A DNA stretch of 64,000 nucleotides from Rotaria macrura (GCA_900239685.1 OENT01000011.1:351420-415419), one strand, 5' to 3'. Shown: positions 1 to 11,389, numbered from the stretch's first letter. Notes: generated from the sequence alone by a model not told the origin. Numbers and translations: made by a program.

Positions 1-51
1 AATGGGTTCTTTTTTTGTCAATTTTTCAATGAATTTTTTTATTTTGATTAG

Positions 52-718
52 AACAACGTTCACAACAACAATTACAATATCAACAAGTTGCACTTGCTGC
101 TCAACAACAACATTATCCATTTTATAAGTAAAATTCATCGAAATATATTTTATTCGTAGATGTTTAGTATTTTTGTTTTTGTTCAAGTCAACAAACAAGT
201 CAACAAGGTCAAAATCGTACTCAATCAAATCGACAACAATTACAAACAAATAATCAAGCATGGTCACCTATTAGTCCTGCTCAATGGCAAAATCCGAACT
301 ATGGTATAATAAATTAAAACAAAAAGAATTCTTTCTTTACGCTCAACAGAAAAAATATTTCTTTTTTTCTTCCTTTGCAGCCGATCCTCGTTCGTATAGT
401 TCCTATGGTCCTTCATCGGCATCGGCATCAAATGCATCATGGCAAGTTGGTCCTCACCCACAAGCAAGCTCTTATGGACAAGGACGATCACAATCTGGTA
501 ATTCAATAAGTACACCTGCTGCGAATTCAAATTCAGCACAATATTCATATCCGGGTTGGAATTATAATCAAGCACAAGCTTCACAAGGACCGACAAATCA
601 ATATAATTATGGAACTGATTCGTCGAATGGTCCGCCGAACGCATTTGCGTATCAAGCACCAACTGGATACGATCATTTTTCGTCCGATTCAGTACCTCCA
701 CCCAATTACAATCGTTAA
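52..718 (+). CDS. C-terminal end of a Q/Y/S-rich low-complexity protein (5' partial)
   Basis: Three exons at the left edge join in phase: 52-127, 188-303 and 381-718 (stop TAA 716-718), with GT-AG introns of 60 and 77 bases. The first two exons are glutamine-rich (runs such as QQQLQYQQ); the last is rich in Ser, Tyr, Gly, Gln, Pro and Asn, ending PPPNYNR. No folded domain is visible. This composition is typical of prion-like tails of RNA-binding or transcription-related proteins (hnRNP, FUS or co-activator type), but with the N-terminal part outside the window the family cannot be named. An AATAAA at 1198-1203 lies about 480 bases downstream and would end a long U-rich 3'UTR. Confidence 0.75.
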
Positions 719-1586
719 TAAGCAAAAAACAAGAAACCGAGCTAAGATACTGTACAGTTTGTCTTCCCTTATGTCCTCAAAATATATGCGTGTGTGTGTT
801 TTGATCGTTGTTGTTTCTTTTTTCCTATCTCATACATATCTGTGTGATGCAGAGATATTATTTCAAAGAAAAAGAAAAAAAGAAGAGAACATTTTGTATT
901 ATTTTTTTGTTTATCGAGCATCATCATCTCAGATATTTTTGACGTTAGTTTTTTCTTTTGTTTTTATGTTATTAAACAAAGATCTTGTTTGTTATTGTTG
1001 TTTGATATTCACCGGTTTTTTGGATATTTACTAAAACACAGTATTCTTTTTTTCTTTTGCGCGTTTTGTTGATCTTGTTTATAAACGAACATACGTACGC
1101 ACACACGCTTCTAAAACCCTTTCGTTTTTGCTCCTTCTTTTGTTCTTCACAAAGACTTTTTTGGCTGGCTATTTGATTCGTGTAAGAACAAAGTTCGAAT
1201 AAAAGATAAACCGAGAAAAAAAAGGATTGTTTTCAAGTTTCAAGATATACGAAAAAAATACAACGGATTTTCTTATACACAAGGATAAATGTTCCTTTGT
1301 TCGCATTCAACGCTTATCAATCTAAAGAGCAAGGTCATAAATTTTTTTTTCTTATACGACACATGCACGTATACTTTATTAAGCCTTGATTAACGAAGCA
1401 AACATAGACTTATTACCTTTCATATTCATCTATGTATGTATATGCATATATACATATATATATAAGAAATTCAGTCAAGTGGAACATTCATTTTTTTCTC
1501 ATGCAATCATAATTACAATATACGAGAACCGTCATCTTTCGTAGAAGCAGAATTGACATCACCGTAAATTAGAACACAAAAAATCA
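719..1586. other. 3'UTR of the first gene and intergenic / 5'UTR stretch
   Basis: The sequence is T-rich and has no convincing coding exon. It contains AATAAA at 1198-1203, taken as the end of the upstream transcript, and a short TA-alternating run near 1436-1466. The remaining part immediately before 1587 is probably the 5'UTR or promoter of the EF-hand gene; no clear TATA box could be fixed. Confidence 0.5.
1198..1203 (+). terminator. Polyadenylation signal AATAAA
   Basis: This is the first canonical AATAAA downstream of the stop at 718. It is inferred to serve the partial Q/Y/S-rich gene. Confidence 0.45.
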
Positions 1587-2546
1587 ATGGGTATAAGCGC
1601 ATCTCGAGCAATACCAAATACTCCTATTCCATCGTACATTCCACCCTATGGAACACCGTCACCGATGTATCCCCCAGCACAAATGATAACTCCATATAAT
1701 CCCAATGGTGGGTTCGGATCAACTCTTTCTCGCAAACAGAAAAAAGAACTGCAAAAAGCTTACAAAACAATTCAAATTTATCAAAGTACAATGCCTCCCA
1801 TGGGCAGACCTGCTGTAATGAATCCATCACCACCACCACCGCCAATCGGTGGTCCACCTATAATGAACGTCTCACAATCGAGTCCTCTGCTTTCACGCGC
1901 TTCTTACGGACAACATCCAATGCCACATATGCCACACCTTCCACCTAGTACTGTTGGTCTTCGAGACACAGACTATGCAGCTTTTGCTAATATAGCTGGA
2001 TTAAATCCAACTGACGTAGCAATACTTCATAGAGAATATATGAATTTAACTCGTGGTGGCAGAAGTAGACTTGATCGTGTTGTCTTTCGTCAATTGTTAC
2101 GTGAAGTTCTCGTCGAAGCAAATAATGAAAATATTGATCGAGCTATTGAAAATATATTTGTTACTATTGATCGAAATCATGATGGTTTTATCGATTTTCC
2201 AGAATTTGTTGGTGCTTTTCGAGATGTATTAAGAGGTGATTCAGTTGAATCGCAGAATAGTTTAGCACAATACGGTTTTCCAAATTTCATAAACGAACAA
2301 ATAAAATCAAATGTTTCATCTGGTCTTATTTGTCAACCAGCAACAGTAGTTCAAAATCAACAACCCGCACCACAGTTCGTAACACTGCCATCATCTTACG
2401 TTCAACAGTCTCCGATGGTTTGTAGTGATCAGACTCCGTTAGTCATTTCACTCGATTCAAATCAAGTACCATATGTATCTAATATGCAAGGTCAATCATT
2501 AATAGGACAGTCAACAGCTTTACCGTATATGCCTTTGGCTATGTAA
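1587..2546 (+). CDS. EF-hand protein with proline-rich N terminus and N-myristoylation motif
   Basis: Uninterrupted 319-codon exon. The start is chosen because it gives MGISAS, which fits the N-myristoylation consensus (Gly2, Ser6), suggesting membrane attachment as in neuronal calcium sensors. Residues 8-120 are Pro/Met/Tyr-rich with a PPPPP run and a basic patch near 49-60. Residues 125-217 form a calmodulin-like EF-hand pair: the first loop (about 155-167) lacks the acidic ligands, while the second (195-206, DRNHDGFIDFPE) has all canonical ones: Asp195, Asn197, Asp199, Gly200, Asp203, Glu206. The tail is Gln/Pro/Ser-rich. It probably binds one calcium ion; the partner is unknown. Pro-rich tails next to EF-hands also occur in penta-EF-hand proteins, but only one pair is visible here. 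No specific orthologue is recognised. Confidence 0.85.
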   Translation: MGISASRAIPNTPIPSYIPPYGTPSPMYPPAQMITPYNPNGGFGSTLSRKQKKELQKAYKTIQIYQSTMPPMGRPAVMNPSPPPPPIGGPPIMNVSQSSPLLSRASYGQHPMPHMPHLPPSTVGLRDTDYAAFANIAGLNPTDVAILHREYMNLTRGGRSRLDRVVFRQLLREVLVEANNENIDRAIENIFVTIDRNHDGFIDFPEFVGAFRDVLRGDSVESQNSLAQYGFPNFINEQIKSNVSSGLICQPATVVQNQQPAPQFVTLPSSYVQQSPMVCSDQTPLVISLDSNQVPYVSNMQGQSLIGQSTALPYMPLAM

Positions 2547-2686
2547 CATCACTAAACATAGATCTTCTTTTTTTTTGAATCTAGAAAAAAAGATGTTTTT
2601 TGTATTTTCTCAGAAGGAAAAAACAAGCAATCATTTAATCGATACGTTTTATGTACTCAGGAAAGACTTTCTTTTGTCAAACAGTC

Positions 2687-2692
2687 AATAAA
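2687..2692 (+). terminator. Polyadenylation signal AATAAA of the EF-hand gene
   Basis: Canonical AATAAA 140 bases after the stop codon at 2546, followed by a T-run. Confidence 0.7.
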
Positions 2693-4578
2693 CGCTTTTT
2701 TTTTACATAATTTTCACTTTTGTAATTTTACATTACGCATTCCATTATAATGAATAAAGAACAAACAAAAGGCACACAGGTATTATTGAATCTATTGATG
2801 AATGTATCAGTTGTCTTATCGTAGGTTGTCCTGACCCAACATCATTTTATCATCAGACAGAAGTAAAAGATAGCAATTGTTATTGTTGACACTACCATGT
2901 ATGAATTCGCCTAAGTATAACAAAAAGGCTTTGCCATAATAACCACAATTTTCCCTCTGTTTAAACTACAATGATTCATATAATACGCCAGAAATACCGA
3001 TTCTTGTTCTTTTTACTCATTTCCCTTCGGTGTCAAGGTGAATGAACGCTAGCTACAAATACACATAGGTAGAGCAGCATGTAACGCATGAACGAAGAAG
3101 AACTTAACTCCAAGACCGTGCAAATCGGTTGAAGAAGTTTTTAATAGACGTAGACTTTATTAGTGTACACGAAACATAGGAGAACGAACCAGTTATTCTA
3201 GTCGTTCTCAACTCCTACTATATGAATCTTTCACAGGACAAGAAAATCATAGTAACGTGCATGCATATAGGCGATTGGAGAATTTCCATAAATATCGTGC
3301 GTGAACTGAAAGAGTAGAAAATGTTAAACATACTATTCTGAATCGATATTTGTCAAAAGATATTGCACACTGAAAGAAGATTGACGTGAAACAAGTCACA
3401 TGGACTAATTATGTATGTTGTATTATGAATATCAAAACGGCCTGAAAAATTTTAATTGAATCTTTTTAACACAAAAGAAAAATAGCACATATTTCGTATG
3501 TTGTACGATTGAGAAAAAAATGACTCAATGAGAATTCATCCATTAATTATAGTTTAGAAAATTCAAGTTGTTAGAATATTTCGATTCATTCATTGTCTAT
3601 TCAAATATCTTACATACTTAAGTAAATATCGTTGATCGAATCGAACTATTAACTAAACGAATATCTATGTATTCACAAGGGCATCATCTAGAACACGATA
3701 ACCGATTTATATGAATGTACAATAATCAAATAACTAATAAAAATGTTTTAAGTACATTCAACATGATACTAAGAACATTGAAACATCAATCATTTCTAAA
3801 TATAGTTACGTTTCAATCAATTCGAGAATATCTCGTGCGATTGTATGAAGCAAAAAATGACCGAATAAGGATATCTCTAAAATGTATTTGAGTAAATGCA
3901 GTGTTCGAAATTGGTTCTTATTTTAATGTGGTTCTGTTTTTTTGCTCTCAATTATAATTGATCAATGTTATAGTAGTTACTATAGAGGAATTCTTAAGTT
4001 TATTGAAATTAAGTCTCTATAAACATTGCTCAGATGATTTTTTTGGATTAAAACTATTCAAAAATCGATATTAACGAACTTCATCATAGTACAGCGATAT
4101 GGATTTGATGGTTAACTACTATCGAACGTCAAAATATCGAGAAAAAAAACATCATTGATACTTTCATGAATAGAGAATTTATGCTGAATTTCAGATCGTT
4201 CAAAGTTGGTAATGAAATACTTCATGATGAAATCGAAAAATGTCAATCGATTGAAATAAAAAAAGCAAGACCCTAGTATATTGTTCTTGAGGAGAAGATT
4301 TGTCTATCGAGTTTTTTTAGTATGTTTTATTAAAATATAATTAAAAGAGCAGAGGAGGTATAATATTGAATTAGTGTTTCAATAATCTATTTTTTAACAA
4401 GCTTAATCAAATATATACATTATGATAGATTGTATGACGATAATCAAGTTAAATTATACTTATTTTTTGTAATATATTGACTAAGCAGAGGAGGAGACAT
4501 CCAAAGAACAATAGAGATCAACGATATATATTTCAAAGATTAAATCATTTATTTCAGTTGCATATACGATAAGATAAG
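2693..4578. other. Intergenic region, no gene seen
   Basis: About 1.9 kb of AT-rich sequence with stops in all frames. No RNA gene, terminal inverted repeat or tandem array was found by eye. The last 100 bases carry the 5' region of the Hog-domain gene. Confidence 0.5.
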
Positions 4579-6098
4579 ATGTCAAGTCAACGATCTGTCT
4601 TCATCTGTGTATTGGTTGGTTTAATCATTCAATCATCATTGGGTCAACTGCCATGTCCTGTCGAAGAAGATCCAGTACAACTAGCTGAATGTGCACAACT
4701 CGATGTACAAGCTATAATACAAGCAGCCAAAGGAAATTTAAAATTATTTTGTAATCTAGCTGAACGATACATGGAATGTTTCAAGACTAAAACTCGAAAT
4801 TGTATTGGTGGATGGGTAAATATAATCAAATTCTTTGATCTCTTTTCTAATAAGCGCCATGTTTGAAATTCTATCTTTAGGCAGCTGAAGGTGGTTTTAC
4901 TGAATTACAAAATCTAGCTCAATGGTGTTGTGTCAATCCAGGTGTTGCAGAACCAGATGAATGTCCCCTGCGACGTTAGTTTTAATTTACAAGAGAATAT
5001 CGAGCACATATAGACAAACTAATTTTGATACAATCATTGAAAATCAATAGAGCATAAATCTAAAGCCTGTTCAACTGACAAATCTTCAGATAGGATTTTT
5101 GATTTTTTTCTCTAATGGAAATTAGTAGATAGTACTTTACTTCTTCTATAGAATGATGCATTCAATATTGAACTATTTCTGATATTTAAATGTATAGAAT
5201 AATCCTTGAGAATTCGAACTGATTGATCGGAAATTTGTGAATTACAAACTTAGAACAAGTTCTAATTGTTTTCATATTTCTTTTTTTGCAATGCTTTTCT
5301 TCAAAGATATAAAAGCATAGCTTTCATTTCGAATAATTCTTAGGTAATCCAAAATGTTTTTCTGGTGATGACTCTGTTTCAATGGCCAATGGTGAGAAGA
5401 AACTTTTGAGTGAACTTCGACCAGGTGACCGTGTCTTAGTAATGAATTCACAAAAACAAATTGAAGAAGATGAAGTCATGATGATGCTTGATAGTCAACC
5501 TAATCGACCAGGTTTGATTGGAGAATTCCGAATATTTCTAATATTTATGTTTCTATGATTATTATATTTAGCTTTGTTTTATTCGATTGAAACTGAAACT
5601 GGCCATCGTTTAAGTTTAACAGGAAATCATTTTATTGCTGTCAATCATAATGATCAATTTCTTCCAGCAAATCAAATCAAAGCACAAGATACGGTTTTTA
5701 TTCATTCGCAAGGTCAACTTCAATCCGTTAAGGTTCGCAATGTCAGTGAAGTATATAAGGTTGGATATTTTACACCGATGACAGGCCACGGTAAATTATT
5801 GTTATTTTTTTTTCTCTGTAACTAAAATCAGAATTGTTTCCTTGATTAATTGATTCTTTGATTAGGAACACTAATTGTAAATGATATGGCTGCATCATGT
5901 TATTCAAGCGTTGTTAGTCATAGCGTAGCTCATCATATGTTAGCACCACTTCGTTGGTGGTATCGTTTTGCAAAATTCTTTGCTGTTGAACAACCATTTG
6001 ACTATGTACCCAATGGTGGCATACATTGGTTACCAAAAACAATGCTACAAATAACAGAAAAGTATTTACCAAGTGTATTAACAACAGACACTCTGTAA
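4579..6098 (+). CDS. Secreted Hog (Hedgehog-type Hint) domain protein without a Hedge domain
   Basis: Five exons (4579-4815, 4881-4974, 5344-5511, 5572-5790, 5866-6098) close in phase to a 316-residue protein. Residues 1-22 are a signal peptide. Residues 23-111 form a helical Cys-rich domain (C26, then AEC, FC, ECF, NC, CC and EC) that I do not recognise. From residue 112 the Hedgehog autoprocessing domain follows: nucleophile Cys115 in KCFSGDD, the TxxH pair Thr183/His186 in LTGNHF, and the end GTLIVND...ASCYSSVVSH. The extension GGIHWLPKTML resembles the sterol-recognition tail of Hedgehog proteins. In Hedgehog this domain cleaves itself at the Cys and attaches cholesterol to the N-terminal part; the same reaction on the novel domain is inferred. 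The residue before Cys115 is Lys, not the usual Gly. AATAAA lies at 6234-6239. Confidence 0.88.
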
Positions 6099-6233
6099 TT
6101 GACGATCAGAACAAGAAATATATATTATTATCTACTCATTTTTAAACAATATTTTATTTTTATCATTTTCTTTTTTCGAGAAAAATCTACGTTTTATCAT
6201 CTTATTTTAATCATCGCAAAAATATGAAGTTCT

Positions 6234-6239
6234 AATAAA
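6234..6239 (+). terminator. Polyadenylation signal AATAAA of the Hog gene
   Basis: Canonical hexamer 136 bases after the stop at 6098. Confidence 0.65.
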
Positions 6240-6838
6240 TTGAGCGCTGGTCTATGCTTCTATTTTCCATTTTTTCGATTTAGTTTGATTTCGATAGACA
6301 AATACGGAGGACGTCATGGCCAATTCATAGATACAGTCATTCAATAGAAATACCTGTTTCATTATATGTGAACTATTATCCAGTAGAGTTTCTTGTCGAG
6401 CTGGTTGACTACACGAAATACAGGAGCCAACTTACTGTTTTCAGATAAGTTAGTTGCCATGGTAAATTCTTCATCTTCCTCGATCCTCTCCTTCTCAACG
6501 GATGAGTCATGACTCAAGCCAGTCATTCGTCTTCAGTACTGGGATATCATTTTCAGTGGAAAAATAGTTTTTCAGAATCCCGAGAGCATGATGAGTGCAC
6601 ATCTGAAATACGTTCTTCGAAATTCAGCACCAGTCGGGAGATATAAGATATGCGAAAAACAATAATTAACAGCTGGCTGCTAATTTCCTTATATGCCATA
6701 TGCACTATCTCTCGCTTGTTAGACGAATCATCATATATGAAAGCGGCTGAAATTCATTATGATTTCCTCTATGACAGTTTAAGATTTTGAAGTAACAGAT
6801 GTCATGTACAGAATGATGCTTTCTAAAAGAAATAGGTA

Positions 6839-7132
6839 CACTGATAAACATTTTTCAAACTTCCCAGGAGCTAGAGAACCTAAAATGATTCTTCCGGGAG
6901 ATACATGAGTGGAACCTTCTCTAACAAACCACTATTGGACGCGTGGAACAAAACGAGGTTCTGTATCAAACCTCTCAAGTTCGAAATAAAACCGTATAGG
7001 TTTCATCTAAAACCATAAAAAGTTCGTCTCGAATCAATAAAGATGGCTTTGTAGCAAAGATTCCGTCCATGAACCCACGTGAACAACCATTTTAGGTTTC
7101 GTAGCTTCTGTGGAACTCAAAGTTCGGCAGTG
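6839..7132. mobile_element. Foldback MITE flanked by TA (Tc1/mariner-like)
   Basis: The 294-bp unit begins CACTG and ends CAGTG with TA on both outer sides (6837-6838, 7133-7134), the TA target duplication of Tc1/mariner-type elements. The two halves are imperfect reverse complements over most of their length: for example AACCTAAAATGATTCTTCC near the left end matches AACCTAAAATGGTTGTTC on the opposite strand near the right end, and GTTTCATC/GATGAAAC-type matches continue toward the middle. It has no coding capacity, so it would be non-autonomous. Arm identity was judged by eye. Confidence 0.6.
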
Positions 7133-8136
7133 TAACTAGCTTTTTTAAAGTGCATTCTAATATCTTTGAGGTTCGTGCAGTCAGCCGACATTCCAACAAG
7201 CGCATACCGCTTGATAATGGCACTCTAATTTTAAATTTCAATTGCTGAAAATTTTATTCTTCAACATCTAGCACATTCATAGCATGTATCAAAAATCTAA
7301 TCTGATCATCAACATATTATTATCTGTGCCGTTTAAATATTTGCTTATCATTCCATTACAGTTTCATACTATTGTACATAACGTATTAAAATTGATGTCT
7401 GTACAACTTTAGTTGAAATTCCGCTAGTCTTCAGCACTTTGATGATGAAAATGAAAGAGATTTGATACTATTAGTCACTAGAAAAAAGCACGGCTGAAGG
7501 AAACTTCCCATTTGGCAGAATTTTTGTTTTCGTCGATGAAAATTCTCAGTGATTTCAACTTCATCGAAATAATTTTTCTTTCTTGTTAACATCTTCTTCA
7601 GCGAAAAATTCTTTCGGTGAAGTTAAAATCGAAGAAAAATGTCGTCAGCGAAAATGGATTAATTTTTCCTTTTATCGTAGAAAATAACCACTGTTTAGCG
7701 TAGCAATTCAAGAACAACACCAATGTTTCTCTCGTGTTGGTTTCATAGAAATAGATATGATTGATGTTCTGTGAATATGCGTTCATTTATGTATTATGAA
7801 CACTGCTGATTGAGTGACGCTATTTTTGACAAAATCTTTTCTCATGCAAGAAAAGACGCTAGTGTTCTAGTTCTTTTTTAGCTACATAACTCAGAGTAGA
7901 TATTCAGTATCATACAGATGATATGGAGAGAGATCCAATATCTGACAAGAACGCATGCAATGCTGGTATTTTATTCTGAATGTTAATAATCATAAAAAGA
8001 AATTTTTCCACAACGCAAAATAATTCATTTATTCTCTTAAACGAATACTTCTGAAGGATATTGTTCATCTTTCATACAGACGAAGTAACTATGTGTTCGA
8101 ATAATATAAGGTTTTTTTGAGTTCAATATTTGTATA

Positions 8137-8142
8137 TTTATT
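8137..8142 (-). terminator. Possible polyadenylation signal for the minus-strand gene
   Basis: TTTATT on the plus strand reads AATAAA on the minus strand, about 200 bases after the stop of the 8341-9213 gene. Confidence 0.35.
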
Positions 8143-8340
8143 GTTTTTTTTTGTTGTAAACTCGATGATGATATAGAAAAATAGTATTTGTCATTGTTAT
8201 TCTCATGGAAAAAAAGAAAACACATTCGAATAGATCTAGAAGACGAGTAAAAATCAATCTAAGATGTTACTTTATATTATCATACAGTCAATCCTGCTCA
8301 TTCAGCCGATGCAAACTTATTCATTTCATTTTCTTGTTAT

Positions 8341-9213
8341 TCAAGCATGTATTTCATTGGTTTTTGATTTCCAAGTAGCACTTAGTTTGCCCGCTGCTCC
8401 ACGAAGACTTTTCAAGTATTCAGTATTAATAACATCTTCAGCTGTTCCTATTGCTATACCCCAACGAGCACCAGCTAATATACCAACAATCGGTGCGCAA
8501 TAATGTTTGTCTTTACCACGGGCATTTGCAAGCGCTTCATCTACACCCTGCGCTGTAGATACATAATGCAATGCGGCATTGAGTACTGTAGGGGCATAAG
8601 CTGGATGTGTTTCAGAAGCAGGTTGAGCAAAACGATGATAACGAAATGCTATAGTTTGTATATCATTATCAAGACGAGGTGTTGCAAATGCTGATTGGAC
8701 AGCATCTGCCCAAGTTTTATTTTCAGCAAGATAACGACAAATAAGATTAACAATGCCAGCTACTTGACCTGCAAGCGGATTGTAATGAGTTAATTTAGCT
8801 TCAGCCAGACTGATTTCAAATATAGTATCGGTTGAGATATAATCACAAAAAGCAAGTGGATACGAGCGTTGTGCTGGACCACAACCAGCTGTACGACCGT
8901 CGCATTTTGTATCAGCTAATTTAACGACATCATCAATACTTTTCTGATCAAAAAGAAAACTTTCACGAGGAGCTGCAGATTCTCTTTTCTCACGAGGCAT
9001 TTCTTGATAAATATACTTTGTTGTTTCGCCTATTTCAACTTTTTTCGTATGGTATAAATATAGGTGTCTTGATAATATGTCAGGTCCATTAAATTTCTTG
9101 CAATCCAGAATACTCTCTGAAACATTCAATGCCATGAATATCGATGGGTCACATTTCGAAGCTAGAGCATGTCCAATGAAGGCTCCTTCGCATCGTCCTG
9201 ATATACTTATCAT
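8341..9213 (-). CDS. ADP-ribosylglycohydrolase (DraG/ARH) family protein, probably catalytically altered
   Basis: Intronless 290-codon gene on the minus strand. The fold signature of PF03747 is readable in order: G10-A18 (EGAFIGHALA) in the place of the GxxxGDALG start; CDPSIFMAL (21-29) where active members have TDDTxMAL; ESILDCKKFNGPDILSRHL; RSYPLAF (116-122); LTHYNP (141-146); YAPTVLNAALHYV; and ARGKDKHYCAPIVGILAGARWG-like end (231-252) where GGDTDT...GAxxGA is usual. Active enzymes remove ADP-ribose from proteins or nucleotides using two Mg ions held by the Asp residues of these motifs. Here several ligands are replaced (GD to GH; TDDT to CDPS; DTDT to DKHY), so activity is doubtful. The first ATG in frame is used; the N terminus is short compared with the family because the spacer between the first two motifs is missing. 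Confidence 0.8.
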   Translation of the reverse strand: MISISGRCEGAFIGHALASKCDPSIFMALNVSESILDCKKFNGPDILSRHLYLYHTKKVEIGETTKYIYQEMPREKRESAAPRESFLFDQKSIDDVVKLADTKCDGRTAGCGPAQRSYPLAFCDYISTDTIFEISLAEAKLTHYNPLAGQVAGIVNLICRYLAENKTWADAVQSAFATPRLDNDIQTIAFRYHRFAQPASETHPAYAPTVLNAALHYVSTAQGVDEALANARGKDKHYCAPIVGILAGARWGIAIGTAEDVINTEYLKSLRGAAGKLSATWKSKTNEIHA

Positions 9214-11389
9214 TATTTGTAAATAATCTAGTATACATTAGAGAAAATGAATTCAAAAATTCTTCATAACAGAAGTCAGACAGAAAGAAAACAAATCTTT
9301 AGAACGGTTACGTTAAAGCGAGATAAGTTTAGACTTGATATTGAATGAAGAACGTAGACACTATTAGATTTGTATTAAGGAGCATGGTGATTGTATCACG
9401 AATGAAGCACGTAAAACTTTACCGTTGTCAAAGTAGTATTCAAAGAAACTTTGCAGATACGGTACTATATCAGGACAGTTACGAAGGATTCATTAAATTT
9501 ACCTGACATATGGGCTAGATGATTTGCAGACAGTTCAATCGTATATAGATCCATGCATTACTATATCGAGAACTAGATTTTGATGCATATTCATTATGGA
9601 GAGAAACGAAAAGAGACGTTCGTAATGAAAAAAGAAAAACTTTACTAGTTGTTCTCTATGAATGATGTCTGAGAAAAATGTACGATAAATTTGTCTTATT
9701 ATTAACAAGATGTTTGTCGAAAAGAAAAGAAATACAACGTTTGCGATTATTAATGAATGCAGCAGAAAAACTTAAAATATTCTTTTTAACAAACAGAACG
9801 AGTAAAAATCTTTGAAAAGAATTCATATGTTAGCTTTTTCTTTCCTGAAGTTGTTATTGGTTTTATGCAGAGAGTACTCTTTGATTTTACGTCGTACAAA
9901 AAGTGAATCACAGAGGAAGCGACATAACTACCTTGGTTGAATGTCTGAAGGAACATATAAAAAGTATGACTACTTCTGAGTAAAAGTGTTTTTTTTTCAA
10001 AGTTGATTGTTATATTCAAACTCTAGGAAGAACAGTTATTCATGTATACATCAATCATTGATAGTTAACAATAATATATAAAAACAACACGTGTAGAGTA
10101 AATCGATGATGATAACAATTAAGTTGAAACATTTTCAGACGAAGTAATTTCTAAAAATAAAATTCTAGCATGTCAATCATAGTTCTCCTAGCAGAAGTCT
10201 ATAGTCAATAGGACTCGTTTTCTTCATCTTTGTCTAGCGTAAAAGTATAGTGTAGTTCAATAAATTCAACCCATCTATATCAGTTTCGAAATTGTATCTG
10301 AAATTATAAATACTAGGAAGTACTGTGAATTCTAGAGAGTTCATTAACGAAAATAAAATCTGTTTAAAATGGAAATTAATTTCACCGATAAAAACTGCCA
10401 ATTTGACGAATGTGAATAATTTGTGAAAGAATTTCATTGTTGTTTTACCAACATTCAATTACTATCGCTCGTCGAATTCAGACAGTCTTGTTTCTTGTCT
10501 CTTTAACATATGTTTCTGGATAAACAATAAAACAATAGGTGCGCATACGATCAGCACACAGCGCCAGGTTTTTCACAACAATGGGCAAATTTCTCTTATG
10601 TGGTAAAAAACCGATGAGCAAATCAGACAAGGATTTTATTAATGGACCACAAATTTCTCGCTTCAGCAACGTATTGATAGCACAAAAAAAATGAATGAGT
10701 TCCTTTTAATCAAATATGCATCAAACTCAGATCTTAAGTCTGAGTCAAGTGTGTTTTAGTTCATTTTCAATGTCTCTTTTTATAACATTGATACTCAGAA
10801 GGATTTTTTCAAAAATCGAATTCAATCGAACTCTATGTAAATCCCTATAAAGCTGACGAAATCCTATCGGAATCCGGATGGCGAAAAAATATCCGTATTA
10901 CTAGTGTTGGAATCCAATGGGATTTTACTATCGGAATCCACTGTACAGGGTTCTGGGCAATCTTTACCATTGCCATCAGGTAGTAATTAGTACTTAAATA
11001 ATTACATAGGTTTCATCTGTTGGATTCGTCTGTCGTTTCGGAACACGAACTTTCATATGAGATATTCTCGATTGTTCTGATTCGATCATATCCGGTATCG
11101 AATTCGATCATCTGCGTACTTCAAATTCAGAAACCAAAATCAAGAAGACTGTGATGCCTTTGTTTATACAATTTTTATAAACCCNCCCCCCCCCCCCCCC
11201 CCAGAATAAAATGCCACCCCGAAGAAAAAGCTCACAAGATCTAATAGAACACCATGGGATCTCCAGATGCTTGTTTCAGAAACCCAGTGGATTTTCAGGT
11301 TTTAGCACTTGAAAACCTGGTTTTTCAGTAGAAAATCTAGGTTTTTTGTAAATAAATGCGGAAACTTCGGACTTATGTCCGAGAGTTAT
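9214..11389. other. Intergenic region, no gene seen
   Basis: AT-rich sequence with no supported exon. It includes several short GGAATCC-containing phrases around 10868-10942 and the C homopolymer at 11182-11202, but nothing that could be assigned to a known element. Confidence 0.45.
11182..11202. repeat. C homopolymer with one ambiguous base
   Basis: CCC, then N at 11185, then 17 C. It is the only ambiguous base in the window and sits in a homopolymer, so its length is unreliable. Confidence 0.9.

Larger units (their letters stand above)
6240..8340. other. Intergenic region holding one MITE
   Basis: Apart from the foldback element at 6839-7132 no coding exon or RNA gene was recognised. The segment 8137-8340 is probably the 3'UTR of the minus-strand gene that starts at 9213. 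Confidence 0.5.

Noticed and set aside
264..725. Minus-strand 153-codon open frame
   Set aside because: It lies over the plus-strand last exons, whose splicing and composition are coherent; the minus frame has no features.
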